A stretch of DNA of 64,000 bases from Aradus depressus. Lineage: Eukaryota; Arthropoda; Insecta; Hemiptera; Aradidae. Both the position numbers and the translations under genes were made by a program. Below the pieces are notes generated by a model. The model saw only the letters and a list, made by a program, of their open reading frames with translations, had not been told where the DNA came from and did no database searches. The stretch lies in assembly GCA_963662175.1 (NCBI GenBank), contig OY759223.1:4807549-4871548 (forward strand). Reading direction: 5' to 3'. Below, one piece after another: positions 20,431 to 29,289 of this stretch. Each line of letters begins with the position of its first letter. Positions within the stretch are counted from its first letter, which is position 1.

Positions 20431-20828
20431 TAACGCACCCTTGCTTCAAAAGTGCCACAACTCAAAAATTCGGGTTTTTTTAGTTAAGACTGCCATTCGA
20501 CTTGGTTTTTAAGTTTATACCAATCACCTAAAGCGCCAGATAATGCACTGAAAATTCAGCCGCTAGGTAACAGTTGTGTCGTTTTTATGTTTGCACTCAT
20601 TAGTCTTTGTTAGGCAACAAAAGGGCCACAACTCAAAAACCCGAGATTTATAGTTGAAAACTTGGAAAATCTGCAGGACCACAATCTATCGTAAATTATA
20701 CGCATAGTTTTGCTTGGTGACGTCACTAGATCAACTAAAATTTACCTAACCCAGGTGGAAGCTGTTTTTCGCATTTCCTGAAAAACTGAGTTTTTTGAGT
20801 TGTGGCACTTTTGAAGCAAGGGTGCGAT
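20431..20828. mobile_element. TIR element inserted in one Penelope arm
   Basis: About 398 bases with inverted ends CGCACCCTTGCTTCAAAAGT (about 33 bases long). The opposite palindrome arm shows the empty site, so the insertion came after the dimer. A 2-3 base ATA/TA duplication is possible. No ORF; family unassigned. Confidence 0.75.
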
Positions 20829-21269
20829 ATATCTATGTTTGTCATTTTCTGTTATTATCATAGGTTTCCACATATATGTTTGTTATTATCCGTTATCATT
20901 ATTTGGTTCCACATATTTGTTTTAGGTTTTTAGTTTTATTCTTTACTTATTAGTCAACGGATGTTATTTTATGTAAATTAAGAAAAATTAGTGTTGTGTC
21001 AAATATTTCATGATGTAGCTAACGGTAAAGCCGGGGGATTCCCTAGTTGAAGTGGCACCTTTCGTTGGAGGGGTCGCACTCGGCAAACTAACTTAGTTCA
21101 TAACTAGACCTGACGATGGTGTGAGGCCGAAACCGGGAGTTTTATAAATATCTTTAGTGGAATAGACAATATTTAAAAAAATAAGTTTGTTTTATTTATT
21201 TATTACAAATTCCACAATATGTCCGTGTTCCTCAACTTAGAAGTTAGCCATGTTTAGTTAACTAGGATT

Positions 21270-21405
21270 GGTAACGGGACTTAACGACCCATCCGAAGGA
21301 TGGCGTGCTCAACATTGTTTTTACCTGCCATATAATAAATCTAAGGGCCTAGATCGGGTTCAAACCTACGACCTCGATCTCAGTAGTCAAGCAGTGTCCA
21401 TTATT
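21270..21405 (-). mobile_element. diverged SINE fragment
   Basis: CGACCCATCCGAAGGATGGC, ATCTAAGGGCCTAGATCGGG and ATCTCAGTAGTCAAGCAG keep the order of the SINE body and head in reverse orientation. Duplicated at 26650-26770. Confidence 0.65.
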
Positions 21406-21965
21406 GTTGAATATTTTTATTGGTACGAATGCTTTATCATTCGACATAGCTTCATTATTCAAGGTTCGTTAATTTTTTTTAGTATTAAAATTAAACATTA
21501 AAATGTTTCTATACATGTTTTATCATTACTTTAGACTTGATGCGATAATCGTGTGATAAATGTTACCTACTCATATGACACCTAAAATAGAACATTATAT
21601 TCACAGATCCTTCAAAGTGTTGTTTCCTTCGTTAGCTTATCTTGTTCCTTAGGGAAAATCCTGCTGCCGCCAGTGGCTCAATGTATATCTGAAACAAAGA
21701 ATATATTGTATATAGTGTAAAAACCCAATTTTCCTATACGGATTTAAATATTTATTTAGTAGAAACTAGTTTTGAACATTTAGATGTGAGAAATAAATAT
21801 TTAAATAACAATAAAACTATGAAAGGCCGTGGTGATACATGTGAAGGCACCAAGCTGCAGAGAACTGTTTGGGTATCATGAGGGCACATACATTGAACAT
21901 CCGGGCATGTCTCTAACATAAGATCTTTATCCTTCCACTATCAGACAGTCCCCACTATTTTTCTT

Positions 21966-22382
21966 CACCAGCTATATGAAGTATAGGGGAAGTTATATAA
22001 TCAGTCAAAAATTCGATGCAGAGTTTTCAACGGAATTTCATGTTTGTGTGTGTCTGTGATTTACGATAACTCCCGATAGGAAGAATGTATCGATACAAAA
22101 TTGTATAAGTGTGTCCAGAAGCCCACCTATCGATTTTCAGCCAAATCGGCCAAAGAGATGGGGAGGATTAGGGGCAGAGGCTTAATTCAAAAACTCGTAA
22201 TAACTGCCGTTGTAATGAATGTATCGTTACAAAATTTAGTATGAGGATTTAGGAGCCTATGTAAGTCAACTATTGATTATTAGCACAAACGATCGACGGT
22301 TTTGGAGGGGGGGGGGGCGAAAAGTTAATTGATTAATTCGTTCAGATGAACTACACTGTCGGTTATTCACCGAAGTGAAAAC
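21966..22382 (+). mobile_element. Helitron-like dispersed repeat ending in a hairpin
   Basis: Starts CCAGCTATATGAAGTATAGG, contains two or three monomers of the GTATCGATACAAAATT minisatellite, a G-run and AAAGTTAATTGATTAATTCG, and ends with the hairpin GTCGGTTATTCACCGAAG. The class is unproven: architecture is Helitron-like, but no canonical TC...CTRR ends are seen. Confidence 0.45.
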
Positions 22383-22385
22383 TCA

Positions 22386-22533
22386 TGGACCCAGCAGGCG
22401 ATTAACTGGACCCGCACTCCCAGTAGGCGACTAACTATGGACACAATTCTCAAAATGCATGGACTAGAGACAGATAAAAAGCGTCCTTCTTTCATGGACT
22501 AGTGTGACCTCTGCTCTTCACTCCTGGTCTGCC
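22386..22533 (+). pseudogene. truncated type A gene (A'): promoter and 5' leader only
   Basis: Matches the upstream region of A'' (28378-28545) through the TATA-like GATAAAAAGCG and the leader ACCTCTGCTCTTCACTCCTG, and then breaks off at TCTGCCA, before the start codon. The next base begins unit 2 of the duplication. It therefore has no coding part and cannot make the peptide. It could still drive transcription into B'. Confidence 0.85.
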
Positions 22534-22815
22534 AAAATCATTTCTTTATAGCTGATGAAATAAAATTTATAATATGAGCTACTATTGTTTTGTGGGCAAA
22601 ATGGGGAACGAAGTACCCCATAAATCATTTTAGATTGGAAAAAATAACAATAAAACAAACATTGAAATGACATTAAAAATATGAGTAATAAAAATAAAAC
22701 AATTGACATTAAGAAATATTTTATATATATAGTACGACATAACCAAATTGGAAGTTCATCGTTTCACTTCAATTGTAGCATAGTCAACGTTTTATAACAA
22801 GTTAAGTTCAAAAAG

Positions 22816-23025
22816 ATGCTGGGTTCAAAGATGTGGTTAATATGCTCGTTCCTAATTTTTTGCACATTTCATGACTCCGCGTTCGGTAAAAGGTCGCTTC
22901 CTAAATTGAGCGAAATGACAAATATTAAATATCGCTATTTAATGCAAGTTCCACCAAAGCCTTGTCCACCGGGTCAAATCAAAGTCAACGGAATTTGCAG
23001 AATCATTACTCACTCACAAAGGTAA
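22816..23025 (+). CDS. secapin-like secreted peptide, type B' (duplicate of B)
   Basis: Identical to B at every base of the signal and pro region (ATG to the codon before residue 45), then different at about eight bases, all amino-acid changing: A45V, E55I, V60I, I65T and loss of the stop. Residues around the cysteines read QVPPKPCPPGQIKVNGICR (Cys50, Cys61). The stop in B is TCA here, so the frame reaches the donor (CAAAG|GTAAAT at 23021/23022) and in the unspliced reading ends at 23025. The C-terminus therefore depends on an unseen exon 2. As in B, the second ATG (22831) may be the real start. Same TATA-like block upstream. Confidence 0.75.
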   Translation: MLGSKMWLICSFLIFCTFHDSAFGKRSLPKLSEMTNIKYRYLMQVPPKPCPPGQIKVNGICRIITHSQR

Positions 23026-23246
23026 ATAAATGTTGCCCATTACTAGCTGTAGTAACCCGAATAACATGATTTTATTAATCCCCGATTAAGAAAAGAGGAT
23101 TAGTCGCATCTTTCTTAAATATGTTTGTATTTTTATTTGTACGTTCACATTAAACTGTTCAACGGTTGAACCGATTTGGGTATAGTATCATCTACGCATA
23201 TGAAATATAGGAGAAGTTATGTAATTGGCCATTTTAATTTTATATG

Positions 23247-23530
23247 GTTAGGTTAGGTTTTATGACTCATGGGCTTTAACTACGAGGTCATATCGCCTAC
23301 TACCAGAGCGCTCTATCGTCACTCTGGTGTACATGAGCCCGACTCTACTGTGGGAGTCCTAAATTTTGCCTACCCTAAATTTTTATTCACCTAGGGCAGG
23401 GGTCTTTAACGAGTACCTGACATCGTACAGGCTCGGGACCATCGCTTAACATCCCATCCGAAGGACGGCGTGCTTAAGTTTATTTTACCTCCCAGATAAA
23501 ATAAACTAAGGGCCTCGGTCGGGCTAAAAT
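23247..23530 (-). mobile_element. 5'-truncated SINE with 11-bp TSD
   Basis: AATTTTATATG flanks it at 23236-23246 and 23531-23541. The tail (GGTTAGGTTAGGTTTTATGA) is complete; the tRNA head is missing beyond CCTCGGTCGGGC, as expected for a 5'-truncated retroposition. Confidence 0.88.
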
Positions 23531-23547
23531 AATTTTATATGTGTGAC

Positions 23548-23881
23548 CAAGGGCGGATCCAGGATGCTCATCAGGAGGGTGGGTACAATTTTTTTGTTTC
23601 AAGATTTGGATGTTATACCCTAATTCACAAGATTTGGAAGGGTGGAGGACAAGGGCGCTAATATTTTGGCTGGTTTGACGAAGAGCATGAATTAATAATC
23701 AATACTGAAATATTATTATAAAAGTAACAGGTTAAGTAACAGTCTGGTAAGACCGCAAGAGGTCCTTCGTGCATCACTAGGACGTCTTTCCCAATTTAAC
23801 GTGCATATGTCTTTATCCTTAAACTGACTTATGAGCCTCTGCTCTAGGAGGTACCTCTCCCGCCCCTTGTATCCGCCACTG
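23548..23881. mobile_element. hAT MITE with 8-bp TSD
   Basis: Ends CAAGGGCGGATCC and GTATCCGCCACTG are imperfect inverted repeats of the CAGTGGCGGATCC hAT type. The 8-base TGTGTGAC lies on both sides (23540-23547 and 23882-23889). No transposase frame in 334 bases. Confidence 0.88.
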
Positions 23882-24240
23882 TGTGTGACCAGAACCCCGT
23901 AAGGACAAAACTTATCTATTTTCAGCTAGATTGGCCAAAGAGAAGGGAGGGATTAGGGGAGAGACTTGACTCAAAAACTAATCACTGCAGTTGGAATGAA
24001 TGTTTCATTGTCATAAAACCGAAAACGTACACTTCTTGTATATATTTTTGTGGAATTAGACAATACTAAACAAGTTTGTTTTTTATTTATTTCATTAGTT
24101 TTCAACTATATTGACACGAGTCGCAGAAATGTATTCAGGTCTTAAATTGTTTTATAAATATAACCAATCAATCAGAAATATATAGAACCATATTTTTTTT
24201 TTAGTGCTTTGGAAACGATAATATTTAAAATTGCTACCAG
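23882..24240. other. minisatellite monomer and Penelope-like tail scraps
   Basis: 23885-24010 is one monomer of the dispersed minisatellite; 24045-24135 (GTGGAATTAGACAATACTAA...GACACGAGTCGCAGAAATG) resembles a Penelope-like end also seen at 2260-2330. No gene. Confidence 0.5.
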
Positions 24241-24244
24241 AGCA

Positions 24245-24512
24245 GTTCAGAGGTGCGAAACTCGGGAGAGGTCCTTAGATTTTTTTTTTATCTTGGTGGT
24301 GTGAAAACCTTGAGCACACCGTCCTTCGGATGGGATGTTATGCGATGTCCCCTAGCCTGAATGATGTCAGTTACTCGTTAAAGATCCCTACGCTAGGTGA
24401 ATATACATTTAGAGTAGGCAAAATTTAAGACTGTCTTTGTAGAGCCGGGCCCATGTAATCCAGAGCGACGAAAGAGCGTTTTGGCAGTAGGCGATATGAC
24501 CTGATGAAGTCT
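24245..24512 (+). mobile_element. SINE fragment
   Basis: Plus-oriented body and tail (CACACCGTCCTTCGGATGGG at about 24317; AGTAGGCGATATGACCTGAT). The head is degraded. Confidence 0.75.
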
Positions 24513-25038
24513 CTGTTTAATTTGTCGATTGAAAACATCGATTGAAACCACTGTACTCAGTACCTGTTTTATATCAATTTCTGGCCGAGTCTTGTTCTTT
24601 AACAGAAACAGGGATAAACACATATAATATACATACATCACAGTACCTACAGGAACAGTTTATGTAGAATGACAAAAAAATACGTAGGAATTAAGATACA
24701 TTTATTAAGAGATCATTCATTTGTATTATTTTACTAACTAATAAAACAACAGATAAGGTCATTCACAAACAAAATATCAAAAAGCGAAAAAAAAAAGTGT
24801 TTCCTTTATTTTTCTTCACCACTGAGGCGCCCCCCGACCGCTCCGTTCTCCCTATGGTAGGGCCGGTCCTGCTTGTAGTTTCAACAACTAACGAACTTGA
24901 AGAAATACAACAATTTGTTAACGGTAGAAAAAAACTAAAGAACTCGTATAGTACACTACCGATCAGTGTTGATAATAATGTGTCTGCAAAATTATTATAA
25001 TTTAATAATATTGATAAGAAATTAAAAAATAAAAGATA

Positions 25039-25040
<2 letters not shown>

Positions 25041-25106
<66 letters not shown>
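25041..25106. repeat. (AT)n microsatellite
   Basis: About 33 AT repeats directly upstream of gene C'. Unit 1 has a short AAAGAAATATA at the same place, so the tract expanded after the duplication. Confidence 0.95.
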
Positions 25107-25110
<4 letters not shown>

Positions 25111-25131
25111 GAAAAAAAACAAAGATAAGCC

Positions 25132-25383
25132 ATGAATAGCCAGATAGATAAAAAGGTCAGTCTTAGAACATCTCTGCCTGAGTTCATAGAAATAATGATT
25201 GGTACATTTGTGGTACTCATGAGTCTTTTGGTGTTGTCAAACTTCGAAAATTCAACGGCTGGTGTAATAAAACGGGCAATTCCAATTCAAAATATGTTGT
25301 CAATGGTTGTTGTGCCCATCCGGTCTTGTCCACCAAACCAAATAAGAAAAGGTGCAAGTTGCAGAACGGTTTATATTGGGTAA
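25132..25383 (+). CDS. secapin-like secreted peptide, type C' (duplicate of C)
   Basis: An 83-residue frame that differs from C at about nine bases: five replacements (K5I, V11L, A24G, P54Q, F82I) and four silent. Hydrophobic segment 22-36, KR at 47-48 and the end VVVPIRSCPPNQIRKGASCR are kept, with Cys66 and Cys77. As in C, the internal ATG at 25195 gives a cleaner signal peptide. Donor TTGG|GTAAGT at 25379/25380. A possible exon 2 after CAG at 25752 gives an immediate stop. The (AT)n tract 26 bases upstream may affect its promoter. Function is inferred from the family pattern. Confidence 0.68.
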   Translation: MNSQIDKKVSLRTSLPEFIEIMIGTFVVLMSLLVLSNFENSTAGVIKRAIPIQNMLSMVVVPIRSCPPNQIRKGASCRTVYIG

Positions 25384-25876
25384 GTTCCTTTTTAGTTCAT
25401 ATTTCACTAAAAGTCACCTTTCTAATGGAGCTCACCCAAAAACAATTAATTATATAGGTATATTATTAAGGTGACCAACTATTTTTTTTTTTACAAAAGG
25501 AGTACGGATGGAATTTCATTGGACTTAGTGATTGAGGTTGTGAAGAAAAACATTAAGTCGCAACCATTCGGCTATATATTTTTTAAAAATAATATAAAAA
25601 TTAATAGAAATTTAATTATTTTATATACCTACATCATTTTAATTAATGAAATCATATTTTCCTTTTGAATGCATTTTTTCCGATAGTTCATTATTTTCTT
25701 CTAAGAGCGCACTAATTAGCGAACTTTACCGTTAAAACTAGTGTTTCTGCAGATAATTTTTCAGTGATTTTTCACTGTTCCAGTCATAATACTTATTCTC
25801 TATCAGTCTATAATTATTCAAACAATTTTTAATTTTTATAGAACAACAGTTGTTTGTCTATACACAAGAAGGCTAA

Positions 25877-26610
25877 CTTGCTAACATGGTCATATTGCCT
25901 ACTATCAGAGCGCTCTTTAGTCGCTCTGGTGAACATGAGCCCGACTCTACAGTGGGAGTCCTTAATTTTGCCTATCCTAAATTTTTATTCACCTAGGGTA
26001 GGGGTCTTTAACGAGTATCTGACAACGTACAGGCACGGGACCGTCGCTTAACGTCCCATCCGAAGAACGGCGCACAGTGTGAAATTTATGAGTTTTGATT
26101 TTCAAAATTCGAGCCCCCGCTCAATTTTTGATCAATTTGGATGATACTAGGTGCAAAATATTTGTGAAAGCTGGCTTTTTATCAGATAAATGCGGGTTTC
26201 ACTATCAATGAATCCATTAAAACCACCAAAAGTGGCAAAAATAGTCAATATATTGAATTTGGACCACTTTAAACCAAAATGACAACATTAGGATCCCTTT
26301 TGGCAAAAATAAATATTGAATTCCTAATGAGCGACCCAACAAAAACATTCATTTAAGTTGTAAAAATCCGTTAACAAGGACTTAGACAAAAAAATTTAAT
26401 TTTTTTTTAAATTTTCGCGGGGTTTTGCAGCTGTCAATTGGCATATAATACCTTGATTGTGAAATCCGCAGTTACCTGATAAAAAGCCAGCTTTCAAAAA
26501 TATTTTGCACCAGTTTCATCCTAATTGATCAAAAATTGAGCGGGGGCTCGAATTTTGAAAATCAAAACTCATAAATTTCACACTGTGCGGCGTGGCTCGA
26601 GTCATAAATC
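25877..26610 (-). mobile_element. SINE fragment split by a Transib-like insert
   Basis: 25877-26072 and 26588-26610 together equal the SINE fragment at 19268-19486 of unit 1 (CATCCGAAGAACGGCG | TGGCTCGAGTCATAAAT). The insert lies at the CGGCG of the SINE body. Confidence 0.85.
26073..26587. mobile_element. Transib-like MITE, 515 bp, CGGCG target duplication
   Basis: Inverted ends begin CACAGTGTGAAATTTATGAG and match over about 70 bases. A 5-base CGGCG is duplicated (26068-26072 and 26588-26592), and the paralogous SINE at about 19455 shows the empty site. A terminus CACAGTG, a 5-base GC-rich TSD and a CG-rich target are what is known of Transib, the relative of RAG1. No transposase frame was seen. 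Confidence 0.75.
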
Positions 26611-26649
26611 TAGTCTATCCATGTTTAGTTAACTAGGATTGGTAATGGG

Positions 26650-26772
26650 AATAAACGACCCATCCGAAGGATGACGTGCTCAACATTGTTTTTACCTGCC
26701 AATAATAAATCTAAGGGCCTAGATAGGGTTCAAACCTACGACCTCGATCTCAGTAGTCAAGCAGTGTCCATT
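26650..26772 (-). mobile_element. diverged SINE fragment (duplicate of 21270-21405)
   Basis: Same order of SINE body and head motifs as in unit 1, in reverse orientation. Confidence 0.65.
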
Positions 26773-27624
26773 ATTGTTAAATATTTTTATTGGTACGATT
26801 GCTTTATCATTCAAGGTTCGTTAATTTTTTTTAGTATTAAAATTAAACATAAAAATGTTTATATAAATGTCTTATCATTACTTTAGACTTGATGCGATAA
26901 TCGTGTGATAAAAGATAGACTCATATGACACCTAAAATAGAACATTATACTCACAGAGCCTTCATAATGGTGTGACACCGCTGCAACTAGTTCAACTTTC
27001 CTCCGTTAGCTTATCTTGTTCCTCATGGAAAATCCTGCTGCCGCTCCTGGCTGAATGAATATCTGGAACAAAGAATATTATGTATATAGAGTAAAAACCC
27101 AATTTTCCTATACGGATTTAAATATTTATTTAGTAGAAACTAGTTTTGAACATTTAGATGTGAGAAATAAATATTTAAATGTTCAAAAAACTGACAATAA
27201 AACTATGAAAGGCCGTGGTGATACATGTGAAGGCACCAAGCTGCAGAGAACTGTTTGGGTATCATGAGGGCACATACATTGAACATCCGGGCATGTCTCT
27301 AACATAAGATCTTTATCCTTCCACTATCAGACAGTCCCCACTATTTTTCTTCACCAGCTATATGAAGTATAGGGGAAGTTATATAATCAGTCAAAAATTC
27401 GATGCGGAGTTTTCAACGGAAAATCATGTTTGTGTGTGTCTGTGATTTACGATAAGTCCCGATAGGAAGAATGTATCGATACGAAATTGTATAAGTGTGG
27501 CCAGAAGCCCACCTATCGATTTTCAGCCAAATCGGCCGAAAAGATGGGAAGGATTAGGGGCAGAGGCTTAATTCGAAAACTCGTAGTAACTGCTTTTGTA
27601 ATGAATGTATCGATGCAAAATTTA

Positions 27625-28250
27625 TTGACGTGAAAACATCTATTCGCTCGTTGAGCACAGTGATAGCCGGTCAAACTTTATTGTGTTACAAAATACCGTC
27701 AGATTTCAATGGCTAATAACTACGAGACTAATAATGCGATAACAACGGTTGAGTTCACAATGGATAGAGCATGTCTGTACGTGTTTGTTGTGCAATGTTT
27801 GTTTTGTCTGTGACGTTATCGGGCTAGTGTGGGCGCCGGCGGATGATTGTTGCGAATTAGCGTTGTATAAAATTAGAAATTAGTGTGATAACGCGTTTAG
27901 ACAGGACGTTAATTCGGGTGTCATTGTAAAGAGCTTGAGGAGCACTACTAGGACTCAAAGTGAAACAATAAAAATATTCGCCGAAATATATGTAAAATTC
28001 GGTATTAAATTGAAAATTGCAAAAAATTAAAGATGTCGTCTCATATGAATCGTAAATATGCGCGGAATTATAGAAAACGCAAATCAGAGGAAAGCTCACA
28101 TCAAAAGAAATTTAAAAAACCTAAAAAGTCTAGTGCCGAGCAAATGCAAGAGCTACGGCAACATCGAAAAGAAAATGAAAAATGATTTTATCCCGACGTT
28201 TTCACGGAAAATCTACGGCGTGGACCTTGACTACGCCTTAATGTTTTTTA
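27625..28250 (+). mobile_element. Helentron-like non-autonomous insert
   Basis: Absent from the corresponding place in unit 1 (22230). The left end TTGACGTGAAAACATC has an inverted partner GACGTTTTCACGG at 28197-28209 that is subterminal; after it come a hairpin (GGCGT...ACGCC, about 28219-28237) and TTTTTTAG. Subterminal inverted repeats with a 3' hairpin are the described Helentron/HINE layout. A few bases of the target (GTAT) appear lost. Confidence 0.5.
28033..28185 (+). CDS. short basic ORF in the Helentron-like insert
   Basis: Fifty residues from ATG 28033, starting MSSHMNRKYARNYRKRKSEE, very rich in Lys/Arg, with SSAEQMQELRQHRKENEK at the end. Basic N-termini ending in an S-A-E-R-x-R-E-x-R-x-R-x-K-E-like segment occur in several insect transposon proteins, so this is probably the remaining N-terminus of an element-encoded protein, cut by an internal deletion. 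A nuclear localisation-like role of the basic clusters is conceivable. Too short for the usual ORF cut-off. It could also be a chance frame in a purine-rich stretch. Confidence 0.4.
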   Translation: MSSHMNRKYARNYRKRKSEESSHQKKFKKPKKSSAEQMQELRQHRKENEK

Positions 28251-28391
28251 GAGGATTTAGGAGCCCTATGTAAGTCAAATATTGATTATTAGAGCAAACG
28301 GTCGACGTTTTTGGAGGGGGTTTGAAAAGTTAATTGATTAATTCATTCAGATGAAGTACTCTAAGGTGATTCACCGAAGTGAAAACTCATG

Positions 28392-28452
28392 GACCCGCAC
28401 TCCCAGTTGGCGAGTAACTGGACCCGCACCCCCAGTAGACGAGTAACTATGG
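28392..28452 (+). promoter_or_regulatory. two 31-base repeats upstream of gene A''
   Basis: GGACCCGCACTCCCAGTTGG...GAGTAACT occurs twice in tandem; A' has a related pair at 22389-22443. They lie just upstream of the TATA-like GATAAAAAG (28485). A regulatory role is only suggested by position and conservation. Confidence 0.35.
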
Positions 28453-28578
28453 ACACAATTCTCAAAATGCATGGACTAGAGACAGATAAAAAGCGTCCTT
28501 CTCTCACCGATTAGGGTGACCTCTGCTCTTCACTCCTGGTCTGCCAGTACCGGTTGTGCCAGTCTCTCTGTCGATCTG

Positions 28579-28791
28579 ATGTATGTCTGGTCATTTAGTC
28601 TGTTGTTCCTTCTGTTGACTGTGTACTCCACCGTCAATGGAGAAAAGACCATTCTCACGGGTGGAAATGAGTCTACCACAACGGAGAATTTGTTAGATCG
28701 GCGAGTAGTGCAAAGTCCACTCAAGTCATGTCCTCCAGGCCAGAGACGGGTTCGAAGTGAATGTAGACTTGTTTTACCAAAATGTAAGTAA
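28579..28791 (+). CDS. secapin-like secreted peptide, type A''
   Basis: Starts MYVWSFSLLFLLL (signal about 1-20). The acidic/Thr-rich propeptide has diverged from A, but the dibasic Arg41-Arg42 and the next block are kept: SPLKSCPPGQRRVRSECRLV is identical to A, with Cys51 and Cys62. Predicted mature peptide from residue 43. Donor AAAAT|GTAAGT at 28783/28784 in phase 1; unspliced, the frame adds CK and stops at 28791, so the real C-terminus needs exon 2. ATG 28579 is preferred over the upstream GTG that extends the frame. A TATA-like GATAAAAAG sits 94 bases before it. Likely constitutive or immune-induced secretion; not shown by sequence. Confidence 0.78.
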   Translation: MYVWSFSLLFLLLTVYSTVNGEKTILTGGNESTTTENLLDRRVVQSPLKSCPPGQRRVRSECRLVLPKCK

Positions 28792-28971
28792 ATAATAACC
28801 ACTTAATATCTCAAATCGTAATAATTAAATATTATTATTTGTTAGGTCGGATGAAACTATATTTTTTACACTCGGTTGAGAAGTTATAACCAGAATGAGC
28901 CCTCACAGCTCACAAATGTCCCAACCAATTCTTTATTAGTCAATTACATCCCTTTAGTAGTTTTAGTGACT

Positions 28972-29207
28972 AATATCCGGGCTTTAACTAGGAGGTCATA
29001 CATATTATACACATATATTTGTTGCTCTGGTTGACATGAGCCCGACTCTACTATAGGAGTCTTAAATATTGTCTATCTAGGTTTAATCACCTAGGGTAGG
29101 TGTCTTTAAAGAGTACATGACATCGTAGAGGCTCGGGACCGTTTAATGTTCCATCCAAAGGACGGTGTGCTCAAGGTTTTTTCTCCTCTGAGCTACCGGG
29201 GCCCTAA
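28972..29207 (-). mobile_element. SINE copy, decayed
   Basis: Reverse-oriented tail (CCGGGCTTTAACTAGGAGGT), body (CCATCCAAAGGACGGTGTGC) and the last part of the head (GAGCTACCGGGGCCC). About 60 bases of the head are missing. Confidence 0.75.
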
Positions 29208-29289
29208 TTACATCCAAGCGTAATGTCGCAGTGCAGTCATTTTACATTCTGTTATTTATTAACTGTTAATGGGCAACTCTAGAAATAAT

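Larger units (their letters stand above)
19497..21246 (+). mobile_element. Penelope-like element, head-to-head inverted dimer
   Basis: Nested inverted arms: terminal-repeat arms (about 19500-19885 and 20829-21212) and inner arms (19886-20190 and 20195-20430) encoding the same endonuclease C-terminus in opposite directions. CCATGTTTA flanks both sides (about 19488-19496 and 21248-21256), and the duplicate unit has the uninterrupted text CTATCCATGTTTAGTTAACT at 26610. Only the right end carries the CCACAATATGTCCGTGTTCC tail, as in the 9.3-kb copy. Confidence 0.8.
17726..22533 (+). repeat. direct segmental duplication, unit 1 (genes B and C)
   Basis: Aligns by eye with 22534-28545: same gene order, same promoters, same SINE remnants and flanking text. 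Unit 1 differs by the Penelope-like insert at 19497-21246 and by a deletion near 18425. It ends inside the 5' part of a type A gene, where unit 2 begins. Confidence 0.9.
27350..28376 (+). mobile_element. Helitron-like dispersed repeat, interrupted
   Basis: Duplicate of 21966-22382, with the insert at about 27625-28250 between the minisatellite and the G-run. Its terminal hairpin region (GGTGATTCACCGAAGTG) ends just before the type A'' promoter. Confidence 0.5.
22534..28545 (+). repeat. direct segmental duplication, unit 2 (genes B' and C')
   Basis: Second copy of 17726-22533. Extra material compared with unit 1: a SINE and a hAT element near 23.2-23.9 kb plus about 1 kb that unit 1 has lost, an expanded (AT)n, the Transib-like insert and the Helentron-like insert. 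Confidence 0.9.

Noticed and set aside
21966..22382. Canonical Helitron
   Set aside because: It has a terminal hairpin and minisatellite, but neither a TC start nor a CTRR end was seen, so it is left as Helitron-like.
24763..25122. 119-codon minus-strand frame with a long Ile/Tyr run
   Set aside because: The run is the (AT)n microsatellite; the rest has no family features.
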